From: Candidatus Aenigmatarchaeota archaeon
GTDB lineage: Archaea > Aenigmatarchaeota > Aenigmatarchaeia > CG10238-14 > SCSR01
Length of the DNA stretch: 64,000 bases
Reading direction: 5' to 3'
Assembly: GCA_016213525.1 (NCBI GenBank)
Contig: JACRAE010000005.1
Location: 81,405 to 145,404 of the forward strand
Part shown: piece by piece, positions 44,062 through 53,492 of the stretch
How positions within the stretch are numbered: the first letter of the stretch is position 1
Layout: the number at the start of each line of letters is the position of its first letter
Notes under the pieces: model-generated
The model's input: the letters and a program-made list of their open reading frames with translations, nothing else
What the model was told of the DNA's origin: nothing
Databases searched by the model: none
Position numbers and translations under genes: made by a program

Positions 44062-45312
44062 ATGAGAGTGCTCGAGATGCGCGCGAGGAAGGTCCTCGCC
44101 ACCAACTCCGTTCCAACCGTAGAGATAGAGCTGAGGACCGAGAAGGGCACGGTCCGGGCGTCGTCGCCGATGGGCACGAGCACGGGGAAGTACGAGTCCT
44201 ACCAGATGCCCGCGGACGACGCGCTGAGGAGGTTCAGCGTCATCAGGAGGTCGTTCACGGCGTCGGAGTTCTCCGGCCAGAGGGACCTCGACAAGGTCCT
44301 GCGCGAGGTCGACAGCACGTCGTACTTCCGCGAGATAGGCGCGAACATGGCGGTCGCCATATCCGGCGCCTTCCTCAAGGCGTTCGCGCTCGAGAAGGGC
44401 GTCGAGGTCTGGAGGTACGTCGCGAAGGAGTACGGGACGAAGCCTGCGATACCCGCGCCGCTCTGCAACGTCGTCGGCGGCTGGAAGGGGCAGAGCGAGT
44501 TCCAGGAGTTCCTGTTTTTGCCGGTGCACCAGAAGTCCTTCGCGGACTCCGTGTTCAAGATAACGGAGGCGTACCAGAGGCTCGGCGACGCGCTGAAGGC
44601 GAGGGACGGCAGGTTCAACTATTCGAAGAACCTGGAGTCGGGGTGGGTCACGCACCTCGGTTACAACGAGATACTCGAGGAGATGAAGAAGATCGCCGAC
44701 GACATGTTTTTGAAGATAGGGCTCGACGTTGCGGCTTCGCAGTTCTACAAGGACGGCCACTACGTCTACCGCGGCGTGAGGATGAACTCGCACGAGCAGT
44801 ACGACTTCCTCGAGGGGATAGTGAGGAAATTCCCGGTATTCTACATCGAGGACCCGTTCCAGGAGGACGATTGGCTGAGCTTCTCCACCGCGGTCACGAG
44901 GTGGCAGCCGAGGATTGTGTGCGGGGACGACTTCTACGCCACGAGGCTCCACAGGCTGCTGAGCAGCATCGACAGGAAGTCGACGAACGGCGCTATAGTG
45001 AAGCCGAACCAGATAGGCACCATGACGGACACGATAGAGTTCGCAAAGGAGGCGCAGAAGCATGGCCTCGTCACGGTGCTCTCGCACAGGTCGGGCGAGA
45101 CGGACGAGAGCCTCATATCTCACCTCGCGGTCGGAATCGGGTGCGAGTACGCCAAGTTCGGGATATCCGGCGAGAGGGTCGTGAAGCTGAACGAGATCAT
45201 CCGCATAGAGGAGAGGATCAACCAGGAGCCGCAGGAGCAGGTCGGGCCGGCGTCGGAGCTCTCCCAGATGATGAGGGAGAAGATTAGGCAGCTCAAGATG
45301 CCGCCCCAGTAG
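44062..45312 (+). CDS. eno: enolase (divergent)
   Basis: VKPNQIGTMTDTIEF; SHRSGETDESLISHLAVGI; YIEDPFQEDDW; CGDDFYAT. Confidence 0.88.
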   Translation: MRVLEMRARKVLATNSVPTVEIELRTEKGTVRASSPMGTSTGKYESYQMPADDALRRFSVIRRSFTASEFSGQRDLDKVLREVDSTSYFREIGANMAVAISGAFLKAFALEKGVEVWRYVAKEYGTKPAIPAPLCNVVGGWKGQSEFQEFLFLPVHQKSFADSVFKITEAYQRLGDALKARDGRFNYSKNLESGWVTHLGYNEILEEMKKIADDMFLKIGLDVAASQFYKDGHYVYRGVRMNSHEQYDFLEGIVRKFPVFYIEDPFQEDDWLSFSTAVTRWQPRIVCGDDFYATRLHRLLSSIDRKSTNGAIVKPNQIGTMTDTIEFAKEAQKHGLVTVLSHRSGETDESLISHLAVGIGCEYAKFGISGERVVKLNEIIRIEERINQEPQEQVGPASELSQMMREKIRQLKMPPQ

Positions 45313-45349
45313 CGGACGATTAATCCTCCCGAGTGCAATATACATACAG

Positions 45350-45793
45350 ATGCCCTACAACAGACCCACTTCGATGAGGGACTGCACGCCGGACGTTAAG
45401 GTCATGTCCGTGTACACGGACGATTTTTTCCTGGGCAGCAGGTACGGGAGGAAGCAGGTGCTCGTCGGGCAGCAGACCCTGGTCCAGGAGATGTGGGACC
45501 CCAGGAACTCGCTCATGGAGGACCTGACTCGCGGCTCGAGGCCGCCCGGGAGCATAGTCGTCGAGTTCAAGCCGCCGGAGAGGATACGCGTGGGCCCGTA
45601 CGACGTGGGCTCGATAAGGACCATGCTCGTCGGGGTCGAGGACGCGTGGATACACGACGAGGGCGCGGTGTACGCGCCGAGGGACTTCGCGGAGAAGTTC
45701 TACTTCAAGGACAGGACCATAATCATAAGGCCGGTGATCCCCGACTTCGGCCGCAACAGGATCAGCCAAGAATCTCTAAGACTTTTGCGTTGA
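45350..45793 (+). CDS. hypothetical protein
   Basis: 147-aa ORF downstream of enolase. Confidence 0.55.
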   Translation: MPYNRPTSMRDCTPDVKVMSVYTDDFFLGSRYGRKQVLVGQQTLVQEMWDPRNSLMEDLTRGSRPPGSIVVEFKPPERIRVGPYDVGSIRTMLVGVEDAWIHDEGAVYAPRDFAEKFYFKDRTIIIRPVIPDFGRNRISQESLRLLR

Positions 45794-45953
45794 CGATTAT
45801 CTCGCCGCCGGTCGGCTTGGCCATCTCCATCCCGCAGCCCGTGCAGACGATGACGGTGGCCGCCTTGTTGTAGATGACCTGCTCGTTCTTGCACTTCTTG
45901 CACATGACGTGGATGAACCTGCTCTTCGGCGCTTGCACTATTGATTTTGACAT
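45762..45953 (-). CDS. rps27e: 30S ribosomal protein S27e
   Basis: FIHVMCKKCKNEQVIYNKAATVIVCTGCGMEMAKPTGG. Confidence 0.93.
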   Translation of the reverse strand: MSKSIVQAPKSRFIHVMCKKCKNEQVIYNKAATVIVCTGCGMEMAKPTGGEIIVNAKVLEILG

Positions 45954-45956
45954 AAC

Positions 45957-46241
45957 TTACATCCTCACTATCTCGAACTTCTTCACGCGGAAGCCCTTGC
46001 CGTGCAGGTGCTTCTTCTTGCAGACGCTGCACTTGAACCTGAGGTCCAGCCTGCGCGTCGACTTCTCCCTTCCTTTGGGGTTCTCCCTGGGGAACGACCC
46101 GTAGCCGAGGAGCTTCCTGTTGAATATCCTTTGGCCGTGCGTGAGCTCGCCTCTGGGCTTCTTCTTCGCTATCTCCACGGTCGCCTCGGTGTGCTTCTTG
46201 CACGTCGGGCAGAACATGTGCGGCTTCTGCGGGAATTTCAT
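45957..46241 (-). CDS. rpl44e: 50S ribosomal protein L44e
   Basis: MFCPTCKKHTEATVEIAKKKPRGELTHGQR; KCSVCKKKH. Confidence 0.93.
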   Translation of the reverse strand: MKFPQKPHMFCPTCKKHTEATVEIAKKKPRGELTHGQRIFNRKLLGYGSFPRENPKGREKSTRRLDLRFKCSVCKKKHLHGKGFRVKKFEIVRM

Positions 46242-46296
46242 ACAATCACTTCATTGTAGTGATTATTATAGGTTTAAATAATTAGTCCGGGGCGTC

Positions 46297-46833
46297 CTAC
46301 TTCGAGACCTTGAACTGCTCGACCATTCCCTGGTCGATGAGGAGCTTCGTGTTGTCGTCCGGGAGCTTGGCTATGTCGCCCTTCTTGAACGGCCCGTACG
46401 GCTTCATGTCCGCGCCCATGAACTCCGGCACCTCGTCCTTGAAAACTACCATGCCCCCCTCCTCCAGCTTCTCCGAGACGAATATGTTCTTCAGTTTGCT
46501 GTCCCTCCTCTGCTTGATCGATATCTTCACCAGGTCGAAGAAGTCCCTCTCCTCCTGGGTCATGCCCTCCGGCAGTATGTTGGTGCGCGCGGCGTTCACC
46601 GCTGCCGTGACGACCTTCCTCTCGCGCCTGTCGAACACGTCCTCCACCAGGCGCTCTATGCTCTTCAGCTCCAGGACGCCCTTCCTGTCCTCCTTGACCA
46701 TCTGCTTCTTCTGGTCCATGTACGAGGCCACTGCAGAATAGAAGTTGTCGGGCATCTTCGCCAGCTTCGGCGACTTCTGCTCCTCCCTCTGAATTCGCCT
46801 TATGAGCTCGAAGGTTATAGTTTCGTCGGACAC
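46297..46833 (-). CDS. GINS complex subunit (Gins51/15 type)
   Basis: LIRRIQREEQKSPKLAKMPDNFYSAVASYM; C-terminal FMGADMKPYGPFKKGDIAKLPDDNTKLLIDQGMVE; next to primase. Confidence 0.85.
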   Translation of the reverse strand: MSDETITFELIRRIQREEQKSPKLAKMPDNFYSAVASYMDQKKQMVKEDRKGVLELKSIERLVEDVFDRRERKVVTAAVNAARTNILPEGMTQEERDFFDLVKISIKQRRDSKLKNIFVSEKLEEGGMVVFKDEVPEFMGADMKPYGPFKKGDIAKLPDDNTKLLIDQGMVEQFKVSK

Positions 46834-46860
46834 GTTACCATGTGTTGCTTGGTTCTTTGG

Positions 46861-48186
46861 TTATTTATTCCTTGGTTTGGCCTTCTTTTTCGGCTTCTCG
46901 CCCGACCTGGACTTGAGGAGGCGGAACGGGTAGCTGACGGGGTTCTTGACCGCCGCGTCGTGCAGGTTCTGGCACAGGCCGTGGACGCCCATCTGCTTGT
47001 AGTAGTTCTCGTTCTCGCAGTTCGGCGGGAGCATCGGCTTGTCCGTGCGGAAGTGCCACCTCAGCTGGCCGCGCAGGTAGTTGGACCTCAGCGGCGGCAT
47101 GTTCTTGTTGTTCCACTCGTCCATCCTCTTCTCTATCTGCTCGGCGCTCCATCCCATGTTCCTCAGGAAGTTTATCAGTATGAAGACCGCCCTCTTCTTC
47201 CCGTCGCCCAGCCCGTTTTCCAAAATGTACTTTATGCAGGGCGGGAACATGTCCTCCGAGATGTACATCATCTTCCTCGCCTCCGGCCTCTTCTCCCTGA
47301 ACACCGGGTCCTTCACCTCCTTCATGTTCTTGCTGGCCCAGTCCATCGCCTCGACTATCAGCGGCTGGGCGTCCCTCGCACCGGGGTTCTGGACCAGGAA
47401 CCTCTCGTCGATCTTCACCTTCTCGGGGCTCGCCATCTCCTTCTCGAACGCGTCAATCCTGCCGGGCTTCAACGGGAGGCTGACTAGGAGGGACTTTTCG
47501 TGCAGGCTATAGGGCAGCCTGAACAGGTGCCTGGACGAGAACACGTCCATCGTGACGACCTTGAACGGGTCGAGGCCCTGCTCGTTCGTTATATCCGAGA
47601 GCGGCTTGTTGACCCTCTGCGATATCATGCTCGGCGTGTCTATCGCGAGGAACGCCTCCTTCAGCTGGTCGCGCATGTACCACTTCAAAAACTCTATCGT
47701 CTTCTGCAGCAGCTCCGGGTACATCGCGCTGCTCGGCTGCATGTTGATGCTCTCCGGTAGGGACGTGAACGGTATCCCTATGTGGAAGCTCTTGCCGCCC
47801 GAGAACTTCACCGAATAATTGGTCACGCCGTGGTCCTTCAGCGCCTCCAGGGTCTGCCTGACGGTGGCCTTGGCCAGCTCGAAGTCCGGTATGTCCGGGT
47901 CGATGAAGACGTCCCACCCCGTCCTGAGCGCGTCCTGGTCCTGCCTCATCATGCCCAGCTCGAGCTTCATCGGGTTGGACCAGTGCTCGACGGAGCCGTG
48001 GAAGGAGAACGCGCCTTCAGCGACGGCTTGCATTATGTCGCCGGGATGGTTCAGCACGTTCGGCCTCTTGCCGAAGTTCCCCTCCCTGTATATCGACGCG
48101 ACCTCCCTGTTCTTCGCGGCCTCCAGGATGGCCCTCTGCACCGATTCTCTCGAGTACCAGTTCCACACTTTAGAAAAGTCTACCAT
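46861..48186 (-). CDS. archaeal DNA primase: catalytic PriS fused to PriL C-terminal Fe-S domain
   Basis: WDVFIDPDIPDFELAK (DxD), FSGGKSFHIGIP; C-terminal PPCIKYILENGLGDGKKRAVFILINFLRNMGW...PPNCE...GLCQ...KNPVSYP resembles the PriL CTD. Confidence 0.85.
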   Translation of the reverse strand: MVDFSKVWNWYSRESVQRAILEAAKNREVASIYREGNFGKRPNVLNHPGDIMQAVAEGAFSFHGSVEHWSNPMKLELGMMRQDQDALRTGWDVFIDPDIPDFELAKATVRQTLEALKDHGVTNYSVKFSGGKSFHIGIPFTSLPESINMQPSSAMYPELLQKTIEFLKWYMRDQLKEAFLAIDTPSMISQRVNKPLSDITNEQGLDPFKVVTMDVFSSRHLFRLPYSLHEKSLLVSLPLKPGRIDAFEKEMASPEKVKIDERFLVQNPGARDAQPLIVEAMDWASKNMKEVKDPVFREKRPEARKMMYISEDMFPPCIKYILENGLGDGKKRAVFILINFLRNMGWSAEQIEKRMDEWNNKNMPPLRSNYLRGQLRWHFRTDKPMLPPNCENENYYKQMGVHGLCQNLHDAAVKNPVSYPFRLLKSRSGEKPKKKAKPRNK

Positions 48187-48244
48187 TCATTCACGTCTCA
48201 TGAGAGGCTATCGGACCCCTCGAAAGAATATTCTTCCGCCTAGT

Positions 48245-49684
48245 TTAAATCTGTTCTTTGGCGCGCTTCCACTTCGCCCCGCCCGCCGTGTCCTCGAGCA
48301 CCAGGCCGAACTCGTCCTGCAGGATCTTCCTCAGCTCGTCCGACCTCGCGAAGTCCTTCGCCGCCCTCGCCTTCTCCCTAAGCGCGATCAGCTTCCTGGC
48401 CCTGTCCGGTATCTTCTCCACCTTCGCCCTCTTCGGCAGCACCTGGAAGAACGCGCCCAGCTCCTCGATGAGCTTCCTCGCCGACTCGATCTCTATCGTC
48501 GAATAGTCCCCGCCGTCCATGTGCCTGTTCGTGAGCGACGCTATGTCGAGCAGGTGCGAGAGGGCGAGCGGCGTGTTGACGTCGTCGTTCATCGCGGCCA
48601 TGAACCTGTCGCGGATCTTGAAGAGCCTGTTCGTCAGGATGTGGCTGCCGCCGTTCGGCCTCTCCGCTGCCGCCTTTATCCTTTCTATTGTGGACGCGAG
48701 CTTCTCGACCTTCTTCCTCGCGTTTCCTATGTCTCTCTCGTTGTAGTCCAGGGGCTTTCTGTAGTGCGTGGACGCGATCCACATGCGCAGCACCTCGGGC
48801 TCGTGCTTCTCGAGGGCGTCTACCAGACGGATGAAGTTCCCCTTGGACTTCGCCATCTTCTCCCTCTTTATCGTCAAGACTCCGGTGTGGACCCAGTACT
48901 TGACGAACGGCCTCTTCCCGGTCGTGGCCTCGGCCTGGGCTATCTCCGCCTCGTGGTGCGGGAACGCCAGCTCTATCGCGCCGCCGTGCACGTCGTACTG
49001 GGGACCGAAGTACCTCAGCGCTATCGCGGTGTCCTCGATGTGCCACCCGGGGTACCCGACGCCCCACGGCGAGTCCCACTTCTGGATGTGCGACTTTGGC
49101 GACTTTATCCACAGCGCGAAGTCCCTCGGGTCCTCCTTCTCGTCCTTCACCTTCACCCTCGCGCCGGCCTTCAGCTCCTCCACGTGCCTCCTCGACAATT
49201 TCCCATAGTTCTTGAACTTGGAGACGTCGAAGTAGATGGAGCCGTCCGCCAGGTACGCGTGTCCGTTGTCGACGAGTGCCCTGACCTGCGCCACAATCTC
49301 GGGTATGTGGTCGGTCGCCTTCTCCAGGATGTCCGGCCTCAGGAGGTGCAGGCGGTCGAACGCCTCCAGGTGGTGCCTCAGATAAAAGTCTACAATTTGC
49401 TGCGGCGTCTTCTTCTCCTTCAGCGCCTTCCTCTCGACCTTGTCCTCGCCCGTGTCGTCGGTCATGTGGCCCACGTCAGTAACGTTCTGGAGGTACGTGA
49501 CGTCGAACTCCTGGTGCCTCAGGAACCTTACGAGAGTGTCGTAGAAGGCGTAGGTCCTGGCGTGGCCGAGGTGCACGAAGTCGTACTCGGTGACGCCGCA
49601 GACGAACATCTTCACCTTCCTCCCGTCGAGGGGCTTGAAGAGCTCCCTCTTCTTCGTCATCGTGTTGAATATCCTCAGCGGCAT
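48245..49684 (-). CDS. cysS: cysteinyl-tRNA synthetase
   Basis: VKMFVCGVTEYDFVHLGHARTYAFYDTLVRFL; WHIEDTAIA; KMAKSKGNFI. Confidence 0.95.
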   Translation of the reverse strand: MPLRIFNTMTKKRELFKPLDGRKVKMFVCGVTEYDFVHLGHARTYAFYDTLVRFLRHQEFDVTYLQNVTDVGHMTDDTGEDKVERKALKEKKTPQQIVDFYLRHHLEAFDRLHLLRPDILEKATDHIPEIVAQVRALVDNGHAYLADGSIYFDVSKFKNYGKLSRRHVEELKAGARVKVKDEKEDPRDFALWIKSPKSHIQKWDSPWGVGYPGWHIEDTAIALRYFGPQYDVHGGAIELAFPHHEAEIAQAEATTGKRPFVKYWVHTGVLTIKREKMAKSKGNFIRLVDALEKHEPEVLRMWIASTHYRKPLDYNERDIGNARKKVEKLASTIERIKAAAERPNGGSHILTNRLFKIRDRFMAAMNDDVNTPLALSHLLDIASLTNRHMDGGDYSTIEIESARKLIEELGAFFQVLPKRAKVEKIPDRARKLIALREKARAAKDFARSDELRKILQDEFGLVLEDTAGGAKWKRAKEQI

Positions 49685-49705
49685 GCCATGTCTCCCTCTT
49701 TGCAG

Positions 49706-49780
49706 AGCTGGGGGTGGGATTTGAACCCACAATCTGCCGCTCTGCAGGCGGCCGCATTAACCGGATTCTGCAACCCCAGC
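49706..49780 (-). tRNA. tRNA-Cys(GCA)
   Basis: GCTGGGG...CCGCCTGCAGAGCGG...CCCCAGC with discriminator U; loop CTGCAGA. Confidence 0.93.
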
Positions 49781-49925
49781 GTTGAAAGGAATACGCGTCG
49801 AGAGGATAAAAGCTGCCCGCCAGTCAGAGGCTCATTTTGCAAGGCAAAGACGTCCACCCATCCGAGCACCAATAGATGCTTGTGCGCCCGCCTATAAAAG
49901 TTTCGAATCCCATATGTTATTTTTA

Positions 49926-50288
49926 ATGGACGCCGCGTGCGCGCCGGCTGGGATCGGCCGCTTGTACCACAATCTGATTTCTCCGGACCTACCTCCCGAA
50001 AATCCGCACGCGCAGATAGTGTGGAAGATTTACATGGCCGGGAGGATGAGCAGGTCGGATCTCGCGAGGGCGTGCTCGGGTATGTGGAAGCCCAGGGTGA
50101 CGTCGTACCTGTCCGAGCTAGAGGAGGGCGGCCTTGTGGCGACCAAGAGGAAGCTCGTCCTCGTTGGGGAGTCGAGGGCGTGGTGCAGCGTTGGGTACCT
50201 GACGGAGAGCGGTCGCGAGGTCGCGGCGAGGATAGACGGGATGCACGGCGGGCTGTACGGGAGATATGCGACGACGATGATTCGCTAG
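49926..50288 (+). CDS. winged-helix domain protein
   Basis: VWKIYMAGRMSRSDLARACSGMWKPRVTSYLSELEEGGLVATKRK. Confidence 0.6.
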   Translation: MDAACAPAGIGRLYHNLISPDLPPENPHAQIVWKIYMAGRMSRSDLARACSGMWKPRVTSYLSELEEGGLVATKRKLVLVGESRAWCSVGYLTESGREVAARIDGMHGGLYGRYATTMIR

Positions 50289-50301
50289 AAAATTACCATT
50301 G

Positions 50302-50589
50302 CTACTTCTTGGCTGCCTTCGCCTTCTTGGCGGCTTCCTTCTTCAGCTTCAGCATCTTGACGCTGTACGCGCACTTGCTGCACTTCAAAAAGAACGCCTG
50401 CTTCATCTTCAGCCCCGTGACGAAGGGCTCCCTCCACTCCTCCCTCCTCTTCTCGTTGTACCCGCACTCGGGGCACGTGATGTCGACCATGGCGCTCGTC
50501 TCCTCCTTCGTCTTCATAATCCTTATCCTGCCCTTCACCTCGCCCTTGGAGTTCTCCATCTCCCTCATCGTGATATATTCGAGCGTCAT
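50302..50589 (-). CDS. TFIIS/RPB9-like zinc ribbon protein
   Basis: DITCPECGYNEKRREEWREPFVTGLKMKQAFFLKCSKCAYSVKML. Confidence 0.65.
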   Translation of the reverse strand: MTLEYITMREMENSKGEVKGRIRIMKTKEETSAMVDITCPECGYNEKRREEWREPFVTGLKMKQAFFLKCSKCAYSVKMLKLKKEAAKKAKAAKK

Positions 50590-50653
50590 GATTTTTTCCT
50601 GTAGACTTTTTGTTTTCGCTAGGCTTAAATCGTTACGCTTGTTACTCAGGACC

Positions 50654-51406
50654 ATGGAACTGGAGAGAAATCGGAGCTACGAGTCCAACTTCAAGCTCGA
50701 GTTCAAGACGGCCTTCATGAATCTTATGGACACCATCGACCTGGCGACGTGCGACGTTGGTCAGGACGAGCTCAAGAGGATGAAGGACTGCGTCTCCGGG
50801 CTGCACGAGTCAGTCGCGAGGAGGTCGAAGGCCAGGGACGCGGGCTCCCTGTTGCCGGGCAGGGAGGTCATGTTCTCTTCCGGAGTCGGGCAGCTCAAGC
50901 TCCCGAGGGAGGAGGGGATCAACGTCTTCGTGCAGGACTGCTCGGCAGGATACCTGAGCCACGTTACCGACCTGGCCGCGGAGAGCGGCATCCGGAGGAA
51001 CAGACTGACGGACCACTCCTTCATAAAAAAAGAATTCGAGGACGCGGCCAGGAACTCCGAGGTGTACAAGACGCTGAAGATCCGCCTGCAGGGGCTCGCC
51101 TACGGTGGAGAGGCCGGGAGCTTCGGCAGGATAAAGAAGCTGGACATAGCGGTAAGCGCGAGGGCCGACGACGTGTTCTTTTTGGGCCTGGTGAACGGCG
51201 TGAGCTATCAGGCGAACAAGATGGCGGTCTACGTCATGAGCGGGCTGCCGGCCAAAAACCCGGTCGAATACGTCGACCCCGACCACTTCGGATTCGACGC
51301 CCTGAGGAAGGCGTACGTTGCCAGGATGGCACTGAACTACGAGATGGTGATTGGCAGGAAGTACGAGCCCAGGCTGTTCCCCAGAAAATACTTCGCCGAC
51401 AAGTGA
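50654..51406 (+). CDS. hypothetical protein
   Basis: 250-aa ORF. Confidence 0.6.
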   Translation: MELERNRSYESNFKLEFKTAFMNLMDTIDLATCDVGQDELKRMKDCVSGLHESVARRSKARDAGSLLPGREVMFSSGVGQLKLPREEGINVFVQDCSAGYLSHVTDLAAESGIRRNRLTDHSFIKKEFEDAARNSEVYKTLKIRLQGLAYGGEAGSFGRIKKLDIAVSARADDVFFLGLVNGVSYQANKMAVYVMSGLPAKNPVEYVDPDHFGFDALRKAYVARMALNYEMVIGRKYEPRLFPRKYFADK

Positions 51407-51451
51407 GGGGCCGCCCTCCGACATAATGGAAGATTGTTTTGAGAAGCGGAA

Positions 51452-51622
51452 CTACGCCGGCCTCTTCTTCGGCCTGAGGGCGCGCGAGCCGCAAGCCCTG
51501 CACTTTATCGCGCCGGCCTTGACCTTGACCCCGTCGGCCTTCATCTTGGCCTTGCAGACCCTGCAGACCCAGACTCTGTTGTAGATTCTGTTCATCGCCT
51601 CAGGGAAAGTTTTCTTTACCAC
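51452..51622 (-). CDS. rpl40e: 50S ribosomal protein L40e (56 aa, GTG start; absent from supplied ORF track)
   Basis: Hand translation MVKKTFPEAMNRIYNRVWVCRVCKAKMKADGVKVKAGAIKCRACGSRALRPKKRPA*; two CxxC pairs. Confidence 0.88.
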   Translation of the reverse strand: MVKKTFPEAMNRIYNRVWVCRVCKAKMKADGVKVKAGAIKCRACGSRALRPKKRPA

Positions 51623-51683
51623 GAAATCACTTCAATTTACTGCTGCTGGCAGGCTTAAATTGTTTGCGGTCTTAATTTCATCA

Positions 51684-52172
51684 ATGTTCAACTTCAGAAG
51701 CATGTTTTCAAGGCCGAAGGGCGCGCGCAGGGGGGACGGCGCGACGTACGGCCTGGACTACAACATAGGCGCGACGTACGAGATAGGCGGCAAGAAGAAC
51801 TACGCCCCGGAGAAGGACTTCAGGCTCGGCGTCGACGACTTCTATCAGCTGTTCAGGGACTACTCCTCGATAACGGAGAACTTCAAGTCCGTGAGGAACG
51901 TCAATGTGCTCGTCAAGCCCATAAGCGCAGGCTTCGACTCGTCGCTCCTGAGGAAGAAGGTGGACGCGGCCGTCAGGAAGATAGTCGCCGACAAGGCGGG
52001 CCTGAGGGAGAACATAGACCTGTTGGCGTCGAACTCGCTGATGCACGACAGCCCGCTGCTTCAGGAGTACCTGCTGAAGGAGGAGCGCTACAACAGCGCG
52101 ATAAAGGGAGCCGGCCTGATCTACGAGTGGATCAAGAGGCACGAGGAGTCCGGCGACGCGCTGAAGGCGTGA
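51684..52172 (+). CDS. hypothetical protein
   Basis: 162-aa ORF. Confidence 0.55.
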   Translation: MFNFRSMFSRPKGARRGDGATYGLDYNIGATYEIGGKKNYAPEKDFRLGVDDFYQLFRDYSSITENFKSVRNVNVLVKPISAGFDSSLLRKKVDAAVRKIVADKAGLRENIDLLASNSLMHDSPLLQEYLLKEERYNSAIKGAGLIYEWIKRHEESGDALKA

Positions 52173-52211
52173 TGGAAAATCTTAATATTCGGCGAACTGC
52201 CTCTTAGTTTC

Positions 52212-52805
52212 ATGGTCTCCGTAAAAAGGCTGTGGAGCATGCTGAACGAGGGGCCGCTCGGGTACGTCTTCTACATATTTTTGGGGATAGCCGCGGCCGT
52301 GGCCTTCACGGCCGTGCTGGGCGCGGCGCTCGACACCAGCGTGCCGCTCGTCGCCGTGCTGAGCGGGTCGATGGACCACGGCGTAACGGACGAGCCGGGG
52401 GCGTCGGCGTATCCGTGCGCGAAGAGGTCGGTCGGCTACGTGGAGAGCTTCGACGGCTGGTGGGAGAAGTGCGACTACACCTACGGGGAGTTCTCGATAA
52501 CGAGGGACCAGTTCGCCTCGTTCCCGTTCAGGGACGGCTTCAAGAAGGGCGACATACCGGTGATAAGGAACGACGGCAGCTTCGAGACCGGCGACATCAT
52601 AGTCTACAGCATACCGCAGCAGAAGGTACCGATAATACACAGGATCGTCTCCATAAATTCCGACGGCACGTTCCAGACCAAGGGCGACCACAACGCGGGC
52701 CAGAACCCGTACGAGAAGTCGGTGGGCTCGGGGCAGGTGAGGGGGAAGGTTATCCTCGTCGTGCCCTACCTAGGCTATTTAAGGGTGCTTCTCCCAATTA
52801 GTTAG
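52212..52805 (+). CDS. type I signal peptidase (archaeal Sec11-like)
   Basis: VAVLSGSMDHG; GDIIVYSIPQQKVPIIHRIV; TKGDHNAGQNPYEK. Confidence 0.88.
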   Translation: MVSVKRLWSMLNEGPLGYVFYIFLGIAAAVAFTAVLGAALDTSVPLVAVLSGSMDHGVTDEPGASAYPCAKRSVGYVESFDGWWEKCDYTYGEFSITRDQFASFPFRDGFKKGDIPVIRNDGSFETGDIIVYSIPQQKVPIIHRIVSINSDGTFQTKGDHNAGQNPYEKSVGSGQVRGKVILVVPYLGYLRVLLPIS

Positions 52806-52827
52806 GTCGTAGTCCGGGTCGATGTTT

Positions 52828-53148
52828 ATGAAATTCTGCGAAAAATGCGGCAACCTGCTCGTGGCGAGGCCGGGAAAGAAGATTCCGGAGTGCCGCAAGT
52901 GCGGGAAGAAGGGGAAGCCGAACGAGAAGATCGTCATAGGCGAGGAGCACCACCTTCACAAGAAGGGGGTCGTCGTGATGAGCAAGGACGAGCAGCAGGG
53001 CGACCTCCCGATAACCCACATAATGTGCCCCGAGTGCGAGCACGGCGAGGCTTTCTGGTGGATGCAGCAGACGCGCTCGGCGGACGAGCCTCCGACTCTG
53101 TTCTACAGGTGCAAGAAGTGCACGCACAGCTGGAGAAGCTACGGGTGA
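52828..53148 (+). CDS. tfs: transcription factor S
   Basis: FCEKCGNLL...; MCPECEHGEAFWWMQQTRSADEPPTLFYRCKKCTHSWRSYG. Confidence 0.93.
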   Translation: MKFCEKCGNLLVARPGKKIPECRKCGKKGKPNEKIVIGEEHHLHKKGVVVMSKDEQQGDLPITHIMCPECEHGEAFWWMQQTRSADEPPTLFYRCKKCTHSWRSYG

Positions 53149-53198
53149 GGGGCCCGCGGACTCCTGATATTTATTCGTCGCAGTCGGAAGAATATTCT

Positions 53199-53492
53199 AT
53201 GCAGGCCCAGAGGTACCTGCCGAGGAAGGTCTCGGAGGTCAGCAAGTCGGACTCGCGCATATCCATCCTCGGGACGGTCTCTTCCGTGAAGGAGGGCGCG
53301 TTCGAGATAAAGGACGAGTCCGGGTCGGTGGAAATATCGTCCGACTCTTCCGTGAAGGAGGGCGACATCGTGCGCGCGTTCTGCAACGTGATCGACGGCA
53401 GGCTGAAGTCGGAGGCCGTTCAAAGCTTAAATGGCTTGGACCTTAATCTCTATCAGAAAGCGCAGGAGCTTTCGAGGAAGATCGGCATATGA
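53199..53492 (+). CDS. small OB-fold protein
   Basis: ILGTVSSVKEGAFEIKDESGSVEISSDSSVKEGDIVRAFC; upstream of PCNA. Confidence 0.7.
   Translation: MQAQRYLPRKVSEVSKSDSRISILGTVSSVKEGAFEIKDESGSVEISSDSSVKEGDIVRAFCNVIDGRLKSEAVQSLNGLDLNLYQKAQELSRKIGI

Noticed and set aside
42984-44183. 399-aa minus-strand ORF
   Set aside because: Shadow of apgM.
43843-45345. 500-aa minus-strand ORF opposite apgM/enolase
   Set aside because: Arg/Leu/His-rich shadow ORF antisense to two strongly recognisable enzymes; artefact of GC-rich codon usage.
47819-49897. 692-aa plus-strand ORF
   Set aside because: Antisense to primase N-terminus, cysS and tRNA-Cys; low-complexity VRRLL composition; not a real protein.
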